This document shows positions 1 through 11,662 of a stretch of DNA of 64,000 nucleotides, one piece after another. The stretch is from Cherax quadricarinatus (Eukaryota; Arthropoda; Malacostraca; Decapoda; Parastacidae): NCBI RefSeq assembly GCF_038502225.1, contig NC_091298.1:34648109-34712108 (forward strand), read 5' to 3'. The stretch's first letter is position 1, and each line of letters begins with the position of its first letter. The notes under the pieces are model-generated. The model was not told the DNA's origin, ran no database searches, and saw only the letters and a program-made list of their open reading frames with translations. The translations under genes and the position numbers were made by a program.

Positions 1-2605
1 CGGAGAGGCTAGCTGGGAGGCTACCGGGGAGGCAAGCGGGGAGGCTATCGGGGAGGTTAGCGTGGAGGCTAGCTGGGAGGCTAGCGGGGAAGCTAGCTGG
101 GAGGCTAGCGGGAAGGCTCTCGCGGAGGCTAGCGGGGAGGAAAGGTGGGAGCCTAGCGGGGAGGCTAGCGGGGAGGCTAGCTGGGGGGCTAGCGGGGAGG
201 CTAGCAGGGAGACTAGCTGGGGGGCTAGCAGGGAGGCTAGCGGGGAGGATAGCGGGGAGGCTAGCGGGGAGGCTAGCAGGGAGGCTAGCGGGGAGGCTAG
301 CGGGGAGGTTAGCTGGGAGGTTAGCTGGGAGGCTAGCTGGGAGGCAAGGGGGGGAGGCGAGCGGGGAGGCTAGCGGAGAGGTTAGCGGGGAGGCAAGTAG
401 GGAGGCTAGCGGGGAGACTAGCTGGGAGGCTAGCTGGGATGCTAGCAGGGAGGATAGCAGGGAGGCTAGCGGGGAAGCTAGCGGGGAAGCTAGCTGGGAG
501 GCTAGCGTGGAGACTATCGCAAAGGCTAGCGGGGAGGCTAGCGGGGAGGCAAGTTGGGAGGCTAGCTGGGAGGCTAGCGGGGAGGCTAGCGAGGAAGCTA
601 GCGGGGAGGCAAGCTAGGAGGCTAGTGGGGAAGCAAGCGGGGAGGCTAGCGGGGAGGCTAGCGGGGAGACTAGCGGGGAGGCAATCGCGGAGGCTAGCTG
701 GGAGGCTAGCTGGGAGGCTAGCTGGGAGGCAAGCGGGTAGGCTAGCTGGGAGGCTAGAGGGGAGGCAAGCGGGGAGGCTATCGGGGAAGATAGCTAGGAG
801 GCTAGCGGGGAGGCTATCGCGGAAGCTAGCGGGGAGGCTAGCGGGGAGGCAAGGTGGGAGGCTAGCGGGGAGGCTAGTGGGGAGGCTAGCGGGGAGGCTA
901 GCTGGGAGGCTAGCAGGGAGGCTAGCGGGGAAGCTAGCTGGGAGGCTAGCGGGGAGGCTACCGGGGAGGCTAGCTGGGAGGCTAGCGGGGAAGCTAGCTG
1001 TGAGGCTAGCGGGGAGGCAAGGTGGGAGGTTAGCAGGGAGGCTAGTGGGGAGGCTAGCGGGGTGGCTAGCGGGGAGGCTAGCTTGGGAGGCTAGAGGCGA
1101 GGCTAGCGGGGAGGCTAGCGGGGAGGCTAGCTGGGAGGCTAGCGGGGAGGCTAGCTTGGAGGCTAGCTGGGAGGCTAGCGGGGAGGCTAGCTGGGAGGCT
1201 AGCTGGGAGGCTAGCGGGGAAGCTAGCGGGGAGGCTAGCTGGGAGGCTAGCAGGGAGGCTAGCGGGGAGGCTAGCTGGGAGGCTAGCTGGGAGGCTAGCG
1301 GGGACGCTAGCGGGGAGGCTAGCTGGGAGGCTAGCTTTTAGGCTAGCTGGGAGGCTAGCTGGCAGGCTAGCAGGGAAGCTATCGGGGAGGCTAGCGGGGA
1401 GGCTAGCTGGGAGGCTAGCGGGGAGGCTAGCTGGGAGGCTAGCTGAGAGGCTAGCTGGGAGGCTAGCGGGGAAGCTAGCGGGGAGGCTAGCTGGGAGGCT
1501 AGCGGGGAGGCTAGCTGGGAGGCTAGCTGGGAGGCTAGCTGGGAGGCTAGCGGGGAAGGTAGCGGGGAGGCTAGCTGGGAGGCTATCGGGGAGGCTAGCT
1601 GGGAGGCTAGCGGGGAGGCTAGCTGGGAGGCTAGCTGGGAGGCTACCTGGGAGGCTAGCGGGGAAGGTAGCGGGGAGGCTAGCTGGGAGGCTATCGGGGA
1701 GGCTAGCTGGGAGGCTAGCGGGGAGGCTAGCTGGGAGGCTAGCTGGGAGGCTAGCGGGGAAGCTAGCGGGGAGGCTAGCGGGGAGGCTAGCTGGGAGGCT
1801 AGCTGGGAGGCTAGCAGGGAAGCTAGCGGGGAGGCTAGCGGGGAGGCTAGCTGGGAGGCTAGCGGGGAGGCTAGCTGGGAGGCTAGCTGAGAGGCTAGCG
1901 GGGAGGCTAGCGGGGAAGCTAGCGGGGAGGCTAGCTGGGAGGCTAGCGGGGAAGCTAGCGGGGAGGCTAGCGGGGAGGCTAGCTGGGAGGCTAGCGGGGA
2001 GGCTAGCGGGGAAGCTAGCGGGGAGGCTAGCTGGGAGGCTAGCGGGGAGGCTAGCTGGGAGGCTAGCTGGGAGGCTAGCGGGGAAGGTAGCGGGGAGGCT
2101 AGCTGGGAGGAAATCGGGGAGGCTAGCTGGGAGGCTAGCGGGGAGGCTAGCTGGGAGGCTAGCGGGGAAGGTAGCTTGGAGGCTAGCTGGGAGGAAATCG
2201 GGGAGGCTAGCTGGGAGGCTAGCGGGGAGGCTAGCTGAGAGGCTAGCGATGAGGCTAGCTGGGAGGCTAGCTGGGAGGCTAGCTGGGAGGCTAGCGGGGA
2301 AGGTAGCGGGGAGGCTAGCTGGGAGGAAATCGGGGAGGCTAGCTGGGAGGCTAGCGGGGAGGCTAGCTGGGAGGCTAGCGGGGACGGTAGCGGGGAGGCT
2401 AGCTGGGAGGAAATCGGGGAGGCTAGCTGGGAGGCTAGCGGGGAGGCTAGCTGGGAGGCTAGCGGTGAGGCTAGCGGTGAGGCTAGCGGGGAGGCTAGCT
2501 GGGAGGCTAGCGGTGAGGCTAGCTGGGAGGCTAGCGGGGAGGCTAGCTGGGAGGCTAGCGGTGAGGCTAGCTGGGAGGCTAGCGGTGAGGCTAGCGGGGT
2601 GGGTG
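1..2605. repeat. 12-bp GCTAGC minisatellite array
   Basis: More than 200 copies of a 12-bp unit of the form GAGGCTAGCGGG or GAGGCTAGCTGG, running off the left edge of the window. Each good unit contains the palindrome GCTAGC. Because 12 is a multiple of 3 and the units lack stops in several frames, long frames stay open on both strands: a 544-codon minus frame of Ala-Ser-Leu-Pro repeats (1078-2712) and a 300-codon plus frame of Leu-Ala-Gly-Arg repeats (439-1341). I regard these as by-products, not genes. Variant units recur at multiples of 12, showing higher-order structure: GAAGGT-type units end at 1560, 1668, 2088, 2172, 2304 and 2388, and AAATCG-type units start at 2111, 2195, 2327 and 2411. 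Confidence 0.95.
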
Positions 2606-3295
2606 AGAGAAGCTGGTGCTGGTGTCACCCCGAGCTGCGTTATCTTGAAAAAACTTCCCCTCATTTCTTCAGTTGCTGCTTTTGCAACATTGCATAGCTC
2701 CTGATGACGCACTGAGAAGTGTGAAAGTACTTGAGCTAAAGATTCCCCCCCCCCATGGCTTGTCTTACATTCTTGACATAGCCTGTCTGTAATTGTTATA
2801 TCACTTACTCAGCCAACTCATGCATCTAAATTAATTTTCATGTAAGTAGATATGATTGATATGTGACAATTAAGGACCTGATATTAGTCATAATAGTTTC
2901 CTTATAATATATTCGGTCCCTTTTCAAATAATTTTTATGTTTGTATAACTCTTCATATAATATCCGAACGGTGATTAATTCATGATTGTATTCGTAAATA
3001 TAGTTTCAGGTGGATAAAAAGTACAGACAATTAATTCTGTCAACAATTAACCATCGTCGCTACAAGCTGTGCTAATTCATTCTTGAAAAATAGGCTTTGC
3101 TACTCTGTTTATTATGTCTGAGTTGCCTCATATTATTTATACGCAGGAGAGGGTGTTAAGGATTTTTTTTCCACAAATGTACCTTTCATTCTCTCATAAA
3201 TTTATTAAATAAAAGAAACACATAACTCTAAAACTATAACTGAGCAAATTCATTCAGGGAAAAGATCTAGATCGAATGAAGTAGAAGCCAGTAGA
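2606..3295. other. AT-rich unassigned sequence
   Basis: AT-rich sequence between two minisatellites. There is a C9 run near 2747. I see no convincing coding frame, RNA gene or recognisable transposon. Confidence 0.5.
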
Positions 3296-3605
3296 CAAGT
3301 TGCACCAGGCAAGTTGCACCAGGCAAGTTGCACCAGGCAAGTTGCACCAGGCAAGTTGCACCAAGCAAGTTGCACCAAGCAAGTTGCACCAGGCAAGTTG
3401 CACCAGGCAAGTTGCACCAAGCAAGTTGCACCAAGCAAGTTGCACCAGGCAAGTTGCACCAAGCAAGTTGCACCAAGCAAGTTGCACCAGGCAAGTTGCA
3501 TCAGGCAAGTTGCACCAAGCAAGTTGCACCAAGCAAGTTGCACCAAGCAAGTTGCACCAGGCAAGTTGCACCAAGCAAGTTGCACCAAGCAAGTTGCACC
3601 AGGCA
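3296..3605. repeat. 14-bp minisatellite
   Basis: About 22 copies of a 14-bp unit AAGTTGCACCAGGC, with G/A alternation giving CCAGGC or CCAAGC. Since 14 is not a multiple of 3, each frame cycles through all three phases; the 42-bp super-period still lacks stops, so similar Cys/Leu/Gln-rich frames are open in several phases on both strands (for example 3250-3669 minus). These are not genes. Confidence 0.95.
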
Positions 3606-3789
3606 TACCACTGCCAATTGCAAGAAAGATGAAGCAGAGTGTTAAAGCATTAGGAGACAGCCAGCCCACAAATATTGCTAATGTAGTAATGACCTAGTGA
3701 ACATAACGTTTGTGACATAACAATTAGCAAAAATTCAGACATCGATAGCATGTAAGGCATTAAAGTTTTGAAATAGATATATCTGGCGC

Positions 3790-3792
<3 letters not shown>

Positions 3793-3866
<74 letters not shown>
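3793..3866. repeat. (AT)n array
   Basis: About 37 AT dinucleotides. It replaces the left terminus of the inverted-terminus element that follows: a related terminus (ggcgcgacat) lies outside the array, and the element body starts directly inside it. Confidence 0.95.
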
Positions 3867-3869
<3 letters not shown>

Positions 3870-4240
3870 AAACTGGTCACTTAGCAAGAACTCATTTAAA
3901 ATTAAGTCATTTCTAAAATTTTCTCTTATACGTTTAAAGATATATTTTTTTCATTAATGTTGATGTAAAAATTTATAATTTTGCACCCAAAGAATATTAG
4001 AAAACTTACCTAACCTTAACATAATAAGAACAATTTATTTTAGCCTAACCCAGTTAAATATATTTTAGATTTGTTTACAATAATTTAATACTAAACAAAC
4101 ACAGTGAAATATATTTTTTTCGTTAGGTTCAGAATGATTTTGGCGAAATTATTGCATACACAAATTTTCGCTTGTCCAATATGGCAATATGAGCGTTGCT
4201 ATTTAAGCCAAGATCGCAAATTCTGCCTATTCGGCACGAC

Positions 4241-4242
<2 letters not shown>
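3865..4242 (-). mobile_element. Small element with inverted termini, copy 1
   Basis: Non-coding AT-rich element of the family best seen at 29911-30262 and 34601-34993, here in reverse orientation. The right end keeps the terminus TATTCGGCACGACAT (4228-4242). The left terminus is lost into the (AT)n array. The body matches the other copies throughout, including the GGTTAGG-type stretches. There is no coding capacity, so it would be non-autonomous. MITE is the likeliest class. Confidence 0.7.

Positions 4243-4246
<4 letters not shown>

Positions 4247-4330
<84 letters not shown>
4247..4330. repeat. (AT)n array
   Basis: About 42 AT dinucleotides between the inverted-terminus element (ends 4242) and the 3' end of an RTE-like retrotransposon copy (starts 4331). 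Confidence 0.95.
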
Positions 4331-4333
<3 letters not shown>

Positions 4334-7170
4334 CACACTGGCCGATTCCCACCAAGGCAAGGTGGCCCGAAAAAGAAAAACTTTCACCATCATTCACTCC
4401 ATCACTGTCTTGCCGGAAGGGCGCTTTACACTACAGTTTTTAAACTGCAACATTAACACCACTCCTTCAGAGTGCAGGCACTGTACTTCCAATCTCCAGG
4501 GCTCAAGTCCGGCCTGCCGGTTTCCCTGAATCCCTTCATAAATGTTACTTTGCTAACACTCCAACAGCACGTCAAGTATTAAAAACCATCTGTCTCCATT
4601 CACTCCTATCAAACACGCTCACGCATGCCTGCTGGAAGTCCAAGCCCCTCGCACACAAAACCTCCTTCACCCCCTCCATCCAACCTTTCCTAGGCCGACC
4701 CCTACCCCGCCTTCCTTCCACTACAGACTGATACACTCTTGAAGTCATTCTCTTTCGCTCCTTTCTCTCTACATCTCCGAATCACCTCAACAACCCTTCC
4801 TCAGCCCTCTGGACAACAGTTTTGGCAAATACTCTCATATATTCCCCTCTTTGCCTCCAAGGACAAAGTTCTTTGTCTCCACAGACTCCTAAGTGCACCG
4901 CTCACTCTTTTCCCCTTATCAGTTCTATGATTCACCTCATCTTTCATAGACCCATCCGCTGACACGTCCACTCCCAAATATCTGAATACATTCACCTCCT
5001 CCATACTCTCTCCCTCCAATCTGATATCCAATCTTTCATTTAATCTTTTTGTTATTCTCATAACTTTATTCTTTCCTGTATTCACTTTTAATTTTCTTCT
5101 TTTGCATACCCTACCAAATTCATCCACCAACCTCTGCACTGTACTCCCGAGAGTACAGTGTCATCAGCAAAGAGCAACTGTGACAACTCCCACTTTATGT
5201 GTGATTCTTTATCTTTTAACTCCACGCCTCTTGCCAAGACCCTCGCATTTACTTCTCTTACAACCCCATCTATAAATATATTAAACAACCACGGTGACAT
5301 CACACATCATTGTCTAATGCCTACTTTTACTGGAAATAATCTCCCTCTTTCCTACATACTCTAACTTGAGCCTCACTAACATCGTAAAAACTCCTCTCTG
5401 CTTTCAGTAACTTACCTCCTACACCATACACTTGCAACATCTGCCACATTGCAACCCTATCCACCCTGTCATACGCCTTTTCCAAATCCATAAATGCCAC
5501 AAAAACCTCTTTAGAATATCTAAATACTGTTCACGTATATGTTTCACTGTAAACACCTGGTCCACACACCTTTCCTAAAGCCTTGTTCATCTGCTATCCT
5601 ATTCTCCGTCTTACTCTTAATTCTTTCAATAATAACTCTTCCATACACTTTACCAGGTATACTCAACTGACTTATCCCGCTATATTTTTTGCACTCTCTT
5701 TTGTCCCCTTTGCCTTTATACAAAGGAACTATGCATGCTCTCTGCCAATCCCTAGGTACATTTCCCTCTTCCATACATTTATTAAATAATTGCACCAACC
5801 ACTCCAAAACCATATCCCCACCTGCTTTTAACATTTCTATCTTTATCCCATCAATCCCGGCTGCCTTACCCCCTTTCATTTTATCTACTGCCTCACGAAC
5901 TTCCACCACACTCACAACTGACTCTTCTTCACTCCTACAAGATGTTATTCCTCCTTGCTCTATACACGAAATCACAGCTTCGCTATCTTCATCAACATTT
6001 AACAAATCCTCAAAATATTCCCTCCATCTTCCCAATACCTCTAACTCTCCATTTAATAACTCTCCTTTCCTATTTTTAACTGACATATCCATTTGTTCTC
6101 TAGGCTTCCTTAACTTGTTAATCTCACTCCAAAACTTTTTCTTATTTTCAACAAAATTTGTTGATAACATCTCACCCACTCTCTCATTTGGTCTCTTTTT
6201 ACATTGCTTCACCACTCTCTTAACCTCTCTCTTTTTATCCATATACTCTTCCCCCCTTGCATCACTTCTACTTTGTAAAAACTTCTCATATGCTAAATTT
6301 TTCTCCCCTTAGTACTCTCTTTACATCATCATTCCACCAATCGCTCCTATTCCCTCCCGCACCCACTTTTCTGTAACAACAAACTTCTGCTGAACACTCA
6401 CTCTAACACTACATTTTTAAACCTACCCCATACCTCTTCGACCTCATTGCCTATGCTCTCATTAGCCCATCTATCCTCCAATAGCTGTTTATATCTTACC
6501 CTAACTGCCTCCTCTTTTAATTTATAAACCTTCAACTCTCTCTTCCCTGATGCTTCTATTCTCCTTGTTTCCCATCTACCTTTTACTCTCAGTGTAGCTA
6601 CAACTATAAAGCGATCTGATATATCTGTGGCCCCTCTATAAACATGTTCATCCTGAAGTCTACTTAACAGTCTTTTATCTACCAATACATAATCCAACAA
6701 ACTACTGTCATATCGCCTTACATCTTATCTTGTATACTTATTTATCCCCTTTTTCTTAAAATATGTATTACCTATAACTAAACCCCTTTCTATACAAAGT
6801 TCAATCAAAGGTCTTCCATTATCATTTACACCTGGCACCCCAAACTTACCTACCACACCCTCTCTAAAAGTTTCTCCTACTTTAGCATTCAGGTCCCCTA
6901 CCACAATTACTCTCTCACTTGGTTCAAAGGTTCCTATACATTCACTTAACATCTCCCAAAATCTCTCTCTCTCCTCTTCATTCCTCTCTTCTCCAGGTGC
7001 ATACACTCTTATAACCCACTTTTCGCATCCAACCTTTACTTTAATCCACATAATTCTTGAATTTACACATTCATATTCTCTTTTCTCCTTCCATAACTGA
7101 TCCTTCAACATTACTGCTGCCCCTTCCTTAGCTCTAACTCTCTCAGATACTCCAGATTTAATCCCATTTA
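4331..7170 (-). mobile_element. RTE-like non-LTR retrotransposon, copy A (decayed)
   Basis: Minus-strand copy; its 3' end is at 4331, where the element tail (GTGTG-TAATA type on the minus strand) runs into (TA)n. It aligns collinearly with copy B (30354-33347). Relative to copy B it has lost about 170 bp near 4825, at a short ttggcaa/ttggtaa similarity, removing the segment just after the palm domain. The 5' boundary near 7170 (TTAATCCCATT on the plus strand) is within a few bases of the copy B boundary, and both continue into (TA)n. The clade is my inference: apurinic-type endonuclease, reverse transcriptase, no RNase H and a microsatellite tail fit RTE-related families. Confidence 0.8.
4801..7111 (-). 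pseudogene. Endonuclease-reverse transcriptase of RTE-like copy A, broken
   Basis: Remains of one large protein, read on the minus strand in pieces in different frames. 7111-6725 is the apurinic-type endonuclease with VVGDLNAKVG. 6700-6398 is the endonuclease end (YRGATDISDRF; the usual catalytic SDH is SDR here) plus linker. 6242-5544 is the reverse transcriptase N-terminal half, including KAAGIDGIKIEML and a near-intact NYRGI block. 5303-5088 holds the B and C motifs (MSPWLFNIFIDG and LLFADDTV). 5139-4801 is the thumb. Multiple frameshifts, the His-to-Arg change and the 170-bp deletion make it inactive. Copy B shows the more complete protein. Confidence 0.85.
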
Positions 7171-7199
7171 TTTTCCCCCCACCGAAACTCCCCTACCCC

Positions 7200-7201
<2 letters not shown>

Positions 7202-7284
<83 letters not shown>
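7202..7284. repeat. (TA)n array
   Basis: About 41 TA dinucleotides between the 5' truncation zone of RTE-like copy A and a partial inverted-terminus element. A short C-rich stretch (7171-7201) separates it from copy A. Confidence 0.95.
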
Positions 7285-7286
<2 letters not shown>

Positions 7287-7289
<3 letters not shown>

Positions 7290-7440
7290 TCGTGCCGAAT
7301 AGGTAAAAAGGTAAAACTTGTGATTTTGGGTTAAATAGCAACGTGGTGTGGGTGCCTAAAATCATTCTACTCCCCATTTGGTTTATTAGCCTTAACATGC
7401 AGTATATATTTTTTTGTAACTTTGAACGAGTGGTATTTAA
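7287..7440 (+). mobile_element. Partial inverted-terminus element, copy 5
   Basis: Starts with ATGTCGTGCCGAATA (7287-7301), the left terminus of the family at 29911 and 34601. About 60 bp of recognisable body follow (AACTTGTGATTTTGGGTTAAATAGCAAC type), then similarity fades. No right terminus is seen, so it is a decayed or truncated copy. The right boundary is approximate. Confidence 0.55.
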
Positions 7441-7479
7441 TCAACAACAACATTGCGACTAGCCGAGGACTTGAACCCA

Positions 7480-7695
7480 CAGGTTCCAATCCTCGGCAGG
7501 CCGGACTTCATTCCTGTAGATGGGAAGTATAGTGCCGGCAATCTGAAGGAGGGGTGTTGATGTTGCAGTTTTATAACTGTAGTGTAAGAATGCCTCTGGC
7601 AAGACAATGAAGTAAATTATGAAAGTTTTTTCTTTTTTGGGCCACCCTGCCTTGGTGGGAAACAGCTTATATGTTAATATAAAATTATACATACA

Positions 7696-7698
<3 letters not shown>
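7480..7698 (+). mobile_element. RTE-like 3' end fragment
   Basis: Plus-strand 3' terminal piece of the RTE-like family: GGCAGGCCGGACTT, a GTGTTGATGTTGCAGTTT block, CTGGCAAGACA and GGGCCACCCTGCCTTGGTGGG in the same order as at 40380-40570, ending in an array of TA. It is 5' truncated and non-coding. Confidence 0.75.
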
Positions 7699-7786
<88 letters not shown>

Positions 7787-7787
7787 T
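7699..7787. repeat. Interrupted (TA)n array
   Basis: TA repeats broken by several GTATA interruptions. It forms the tail of the 3' fragment to its left and abuts the dispersed repeat to its right. Confidence 0.9.
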
Positions 7788-8262
7788 CTTTCTTCTTCTT
7801 TCAACATACCAGCCGTATCCCACCGAGGCGGGGTGGCCCAAAAGAAAAAACTAAAGTTTCTCTTTTTAAATTTAGTAATATATACAGGAGAAGGGGTTAC
7901 TAGCCCCTTGCTCCCGGCATTTTAGTCGCCTCTTACAACACGCATGGCTTACGGAGGAAGAATTCTGTTCCACTTCCCCATGGAGGTAAGAGGAAATAAA
8001 CAAGAACTAGAAAGAAAATAGAAGAAAACCCAGAGGGGTGTGTGTGTGTATATATATGCTTGTACATGTATGTGTAGTGTGACCTAAATGCAAGAAGAAG
8101 TAGCAAGACATACCTGAAATCTTGCATGTTTATGAGACAGACAAAAGACACCAGCAATCCTACCATCATGTAAAACAATTACAGGCTTTCGTTGTACACT
8201 CACTTGGCAGGACGGTAGTACCTCCCTGGGTGGTTGCTGTTTACCAACCTACTACCTAGAAT
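7788..8262. mobile_element. Dispersed repeat, class unresolved
   Basis: Begins with a TTC-rich stretch and CCGTATCCCACCGAGGCGG, then GGGTGGCCCAAAAGAAAAA, a block ending in ACTTCCCCATGGAGGTAAGAGG, and ACTCACTTGGCAGGACGGTAG, followed by (AT)n at 8263. I recognise it as a high-copy decapod repeat; this is from memory, not from a search. It shares the GGTGGCCCAAAA-type box with the RTE-like 3' end, so it may be a non-autonomous derivative. No coding frame of note. Confidence 0.5.
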
Positions 8263-8284
8263 ATATATATATATATATATATAT
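8263..8284. repeat. Short (AT)n
   Basis: Eleven AT dinucleotides at the end of the preceding dispersed repeat. Confidence 0.9.
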
Positions 8285-9696
8285 TAGTATTTATATAACA
8301 TGTGCAAAATATTTCAGTGTCTGCCATTGCAATTAATGAGGCTCCAGCGCCCACAGTACTGATGAACCAGCTACAAAATAATTGGGACATAAATTGGATT
8401 TGCTCTTCCATTAGTTTAGTGGTAAAAAAAAATCCCTGGTTGATCTCGCCGGTATCCCTTCTGACGCACTCGCTGGGTTGTGAGTCTCTCCACTGATGAG
8501 GTTTCATGTGCGGCTGCGTAGTGTTTATGAGTAACTGTATCCATAGTCTGTGGTACTTTATGCTACACAAAAGATGTTCAGTTGAATTATTACATGTATA
8601 GGAACATTAACACTAGTTTTTTTTAAATTTTATATCAAGCATTGCGTTGCTACGAAAGTAAATAATAAGTATATTCAAATAATATATCTTCAAATAAAAC
8701 AATATCTTAAATAAAATCTTTAAACTTTTAATGTGATTTTATAAGAAATATTTTTGCCATGCTTCCCAATTTCGTTTTCACGGTGCACGTCGACACTTTG
8801 AGTCATTGTCTGAAGCTTTAAATCTCTTGTTATTCTTTGACAAACAAACATAAATTAGTCCGTAAAACACATCGGATATTTTTTGATACTCGACATCACG
8901 TGGCAAGCGACACTTTAGTTCAGACCAAACTTTCGGTGTTTGTCAGATAAACACAGAATGTTTGCTGTGAAAACACAGCCACAAGTCTGAAGTTGTTTAT
9001 TCCTGGAAGGAGTCACCAACTGAATGACCGCTTCTACTGCTGCAAGCAGTTCCTATGTGACCTGATGCAACATTCAGTAACCATCAAGCCACCTTTGGGA
9101 TCCATGAGTCCCATTTGCATCCAGCAGGCTTTCTTTGTGTCCTGCATCAACTTTCAACGACCAGTAGGTCACCTCTGTGTCCTGCACCAACCATCTGCTT
9201 CCTGTTTTGCCTGTATCAACCTCTTCTGGTTCTAGCCGGTTGTCTCTGTGACTGGTGCCAACCCTCTGCTTCAGTGACTTTTGTGAACCGTCTGACAAAA
9301 GCAGGTTACCTCTATTATTTTTGTCAGCCATCTATTGACAGCTCTTATTTAAGACCTGTGTAAATTTTATGCTGCCAGCTGATTGTTTATATAATCTCCT
9401 GCAATCATCTTCTACCTGCAGGTCGACTCTGTGACCTGTAGAAACTAACTACTTTTAAGAGGTCGTCTCTCTCATCAGTGCGAAATCATAGGCCACTAGA
9501 AAGCCACCCTTTATTCACAGCCACCTTATTCTTCTACTAGACCTACGTTTCTGCTACACAAAGAGAGAAAGAAAGTCAGACAATAGACGTACATTAATTC
9601 CACACCGAGAAAATCTGGAGAGGACTTACAAATTACTGTTTATCTTATGGAACATCATGTATTTTCTTGACATGTGAGGCAACGATAGTAAAAGAG
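8285..9696. other. Unassigned sequence with a degenerate tandem zone
   Basis: No gene identified. Between about 9010 and 9360, phrases such as GACCAGTAGGTCACCTCTGTG, CTGCACCAACC and CTGTGACTGGTGCCAACC recur in altered form every few tens of bases, suggesting an old, strongly diverged minisatellite. Open frames there (8993-9235 plus, 9115-9363 plus) look like by-products of it. Confidence 0.45.
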
Positions 9697-10510
9697 CCAT
9701 CCATGTGTTAGTCACTGAACCAGTACTCTCACCACTAGTGGACGACAACAACCATCCATGTGTCAGTCACTGAACCACCACTCTCACCACTAGTGGACGA
9801 CAACAACCATCATTGTGTCAGTCACTGGACCACAACTCTCACCACTAGTAGACAACAACAACCATCCATGTGTCAGTCACTGGACCACCACTCTCAACAG
9901 TAGTGGACGTCAACAACCATCCATGTGTCAGTCACTGAACCACCACTCTCACCACTAGTGGACGACAACAACCATCATTGTGTCAGTCACTGGACCACCA
10001 CTCTCACCACTAGTGGACGACAACGGCATTCAGGTGTCAGTTACTGGACCACCACCCTCACCATTAGTGGACGACAACAGCCATCCAGGTGTCAGTTACT
10101 GGACCACCAGTCTCACCACTAGTGGACAACAACAGCCATCCAGATGTCAGTTACTGGACCACCACTCTCACCACTAGTAGGCGACAACAGCCATCCAGGT
10201 GTCAGTTTCCACCCTCTAAATATCAGTGCAACGACAGCCACCCACTTAGTCTGTGCCCTATCACCCGCACCACCAGTGTAACAACCGTCATCCAGGTCTC
10301 AGTCAGTTCCCCACCACTGCCATCAACAGTGGACGACAACGGTCATCTAAGTATAAGTACATTACGCTCTCAAAAGTGGAAAACAAAAACCATAAAAGTG
10401 TCGGTACGCCACCCAAGTCAGAGGTGTTCCACCACAGTCATAGGGGTGTTAGTGATCCATCACCTTCACCAGTGGACGACAACAGTCATAGTAGTGCTAG
10501 TCACTAGGTG
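9697..10510. repeat. 55-bp minisatellite
   Basis: Unit begins CCATCCATGTGTCAGTCACT and includes CTCACCACTAGTGGACGAC. Starts at 9697 and 9752 fix the period at 55 bp. About nine good units run to 10200; decayed units continue to about 10510. The 55-bp period shifts frame each unit, giving short overlapping Ser/Thr/Pro-rich frames that I do not treat as genes. Confidence 0.9.
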
Positions 10511-11453
10511 TTCAACCAAAGATGCCTAGTTACGCTCAGTAATGAACCCTCATACTATCTTGGACTAGGCTATTGAAGTTCTTGGACGAACCTAATAAGG
10601 TTGTGGGATAAGCCTACATACCACCTTGGATGAGTTAATTGATGCTCAGAGAACAGCCTATGTACATTCTGCGACGAGCCTACTAACGTCGATGATTTAT
10701 GTTATTAAGAGTTTTTCTTTTCGTCTCTCCCTATTTTTGGGTCTATTTGCAAATTTTATGAAAGGAAATGTGAGAATTTAAATAACGATTTCCATGTCAT
10801 ATTTTTTTTAATTCTTCATCCAATCGATTTCATGCCTTCAACACTATCTCTATCTTCCTCATAGCAAGTAGTGGATTTTTGTGGACAGTGTAGGAGCGAA
10901 TCTGAAAAATCTTGTTTAACTCTTGTATCGTACTTTTCCCGTTGCTCAGATATGGAATGGAAATTTCAGTTTCCTGTTTTATCTTATAAGATTAGTTAAT
11001 TATAAATAGAATATTATTAAATTTGTTTTTTTGTTAAACTAGTTTATTACTTGGAATATACCTGGAGAGGGTTTCGAGGGTGAACGCGCCTGCAGCCCGG
11101 TCTGAGACCAGACCTCGTGGTGACTCAGAGTCATTATATTCTACATTCTCGTACCATTTCATACCAGAGCTGATACATTCTTACGTACTGTGTTACTGTC
11201 CTCCTATAACTTTCAAAATTTCAACAATAGTGGGCCATAAGTAAGGGAAGGGTCATATAACATTTAACATATTCATGTGTCCTCATGTCAGGGTCAAATC
11301 GAGCATCCCGATTTTGCTTTTCATAAAATGACTATTGAAAGCCTTTTCGAGTCGGTTTCAATCTTTTAACGGTGGTATAAAGTATTCAGAAGAACGCTGG
11401 TATTGTCAGGTAGGTTTCAGTTTACCAGTTTATATTTCGAAATAGTATATTGT
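10511..11453. other. Unassigned sequence with a short dispersed-repeat piece
   Basis: No gene seen. At about 11057-11125 the sequence ACCTGGAGAGGGTTTCGAGG followed by CTGCAGCCCGGTCTGAGACCAG resembles a very common decapod short repeat (recognised from memory). The rest is AT-rich and unassigned. Confidence 0.4.
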
Positions 11454-11466
11454 AATTTGGAGTTAA
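11454..11466. repeat. Target-site duplication, left copy
   Basis: AATTTGGAGTTAA, identical to 19311-19323. The two copies precisely bracket the I-like retrotransposon, so this is the genomic target duplicated during insertion. Confidence 0.88.
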
Positions 11467-11662
11467 TTTTTATTATAATAATAAAAAAAAAAGAAGCGCT
11501 AAGCCACAAGGGCTATATAGCGCTGCAGGGTAGGGAAGGAAGCAAGGGAATTGGATGGCAGAAGGGAGGGGGGATGATCAGCAGGTTACAGAAAACAGCG
11601 GGGCAGGGGATAGTACGGGGGTAGAGGGTAGCAAGAGATTGAAGTAGAAAGGGCTGAAGGTA

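Noticed and set aside
1078..2712. 544-codon minus-strand frame of Ala-Ser-Leu-Pro repeats
   Set aside because: Produced by a 12-bp minisatellite; frames are open on both strands, and only the last 30 codons (outside the array) are non-repetitive, with no domain.
3250..3697. Cys/Leu/Gln-rich frames resembling a secreted cysteine-rich repeat protein
   Set aside because: The 14-bp tandem repeat reads similarly in several frames on both strands, which a real gene would not do.
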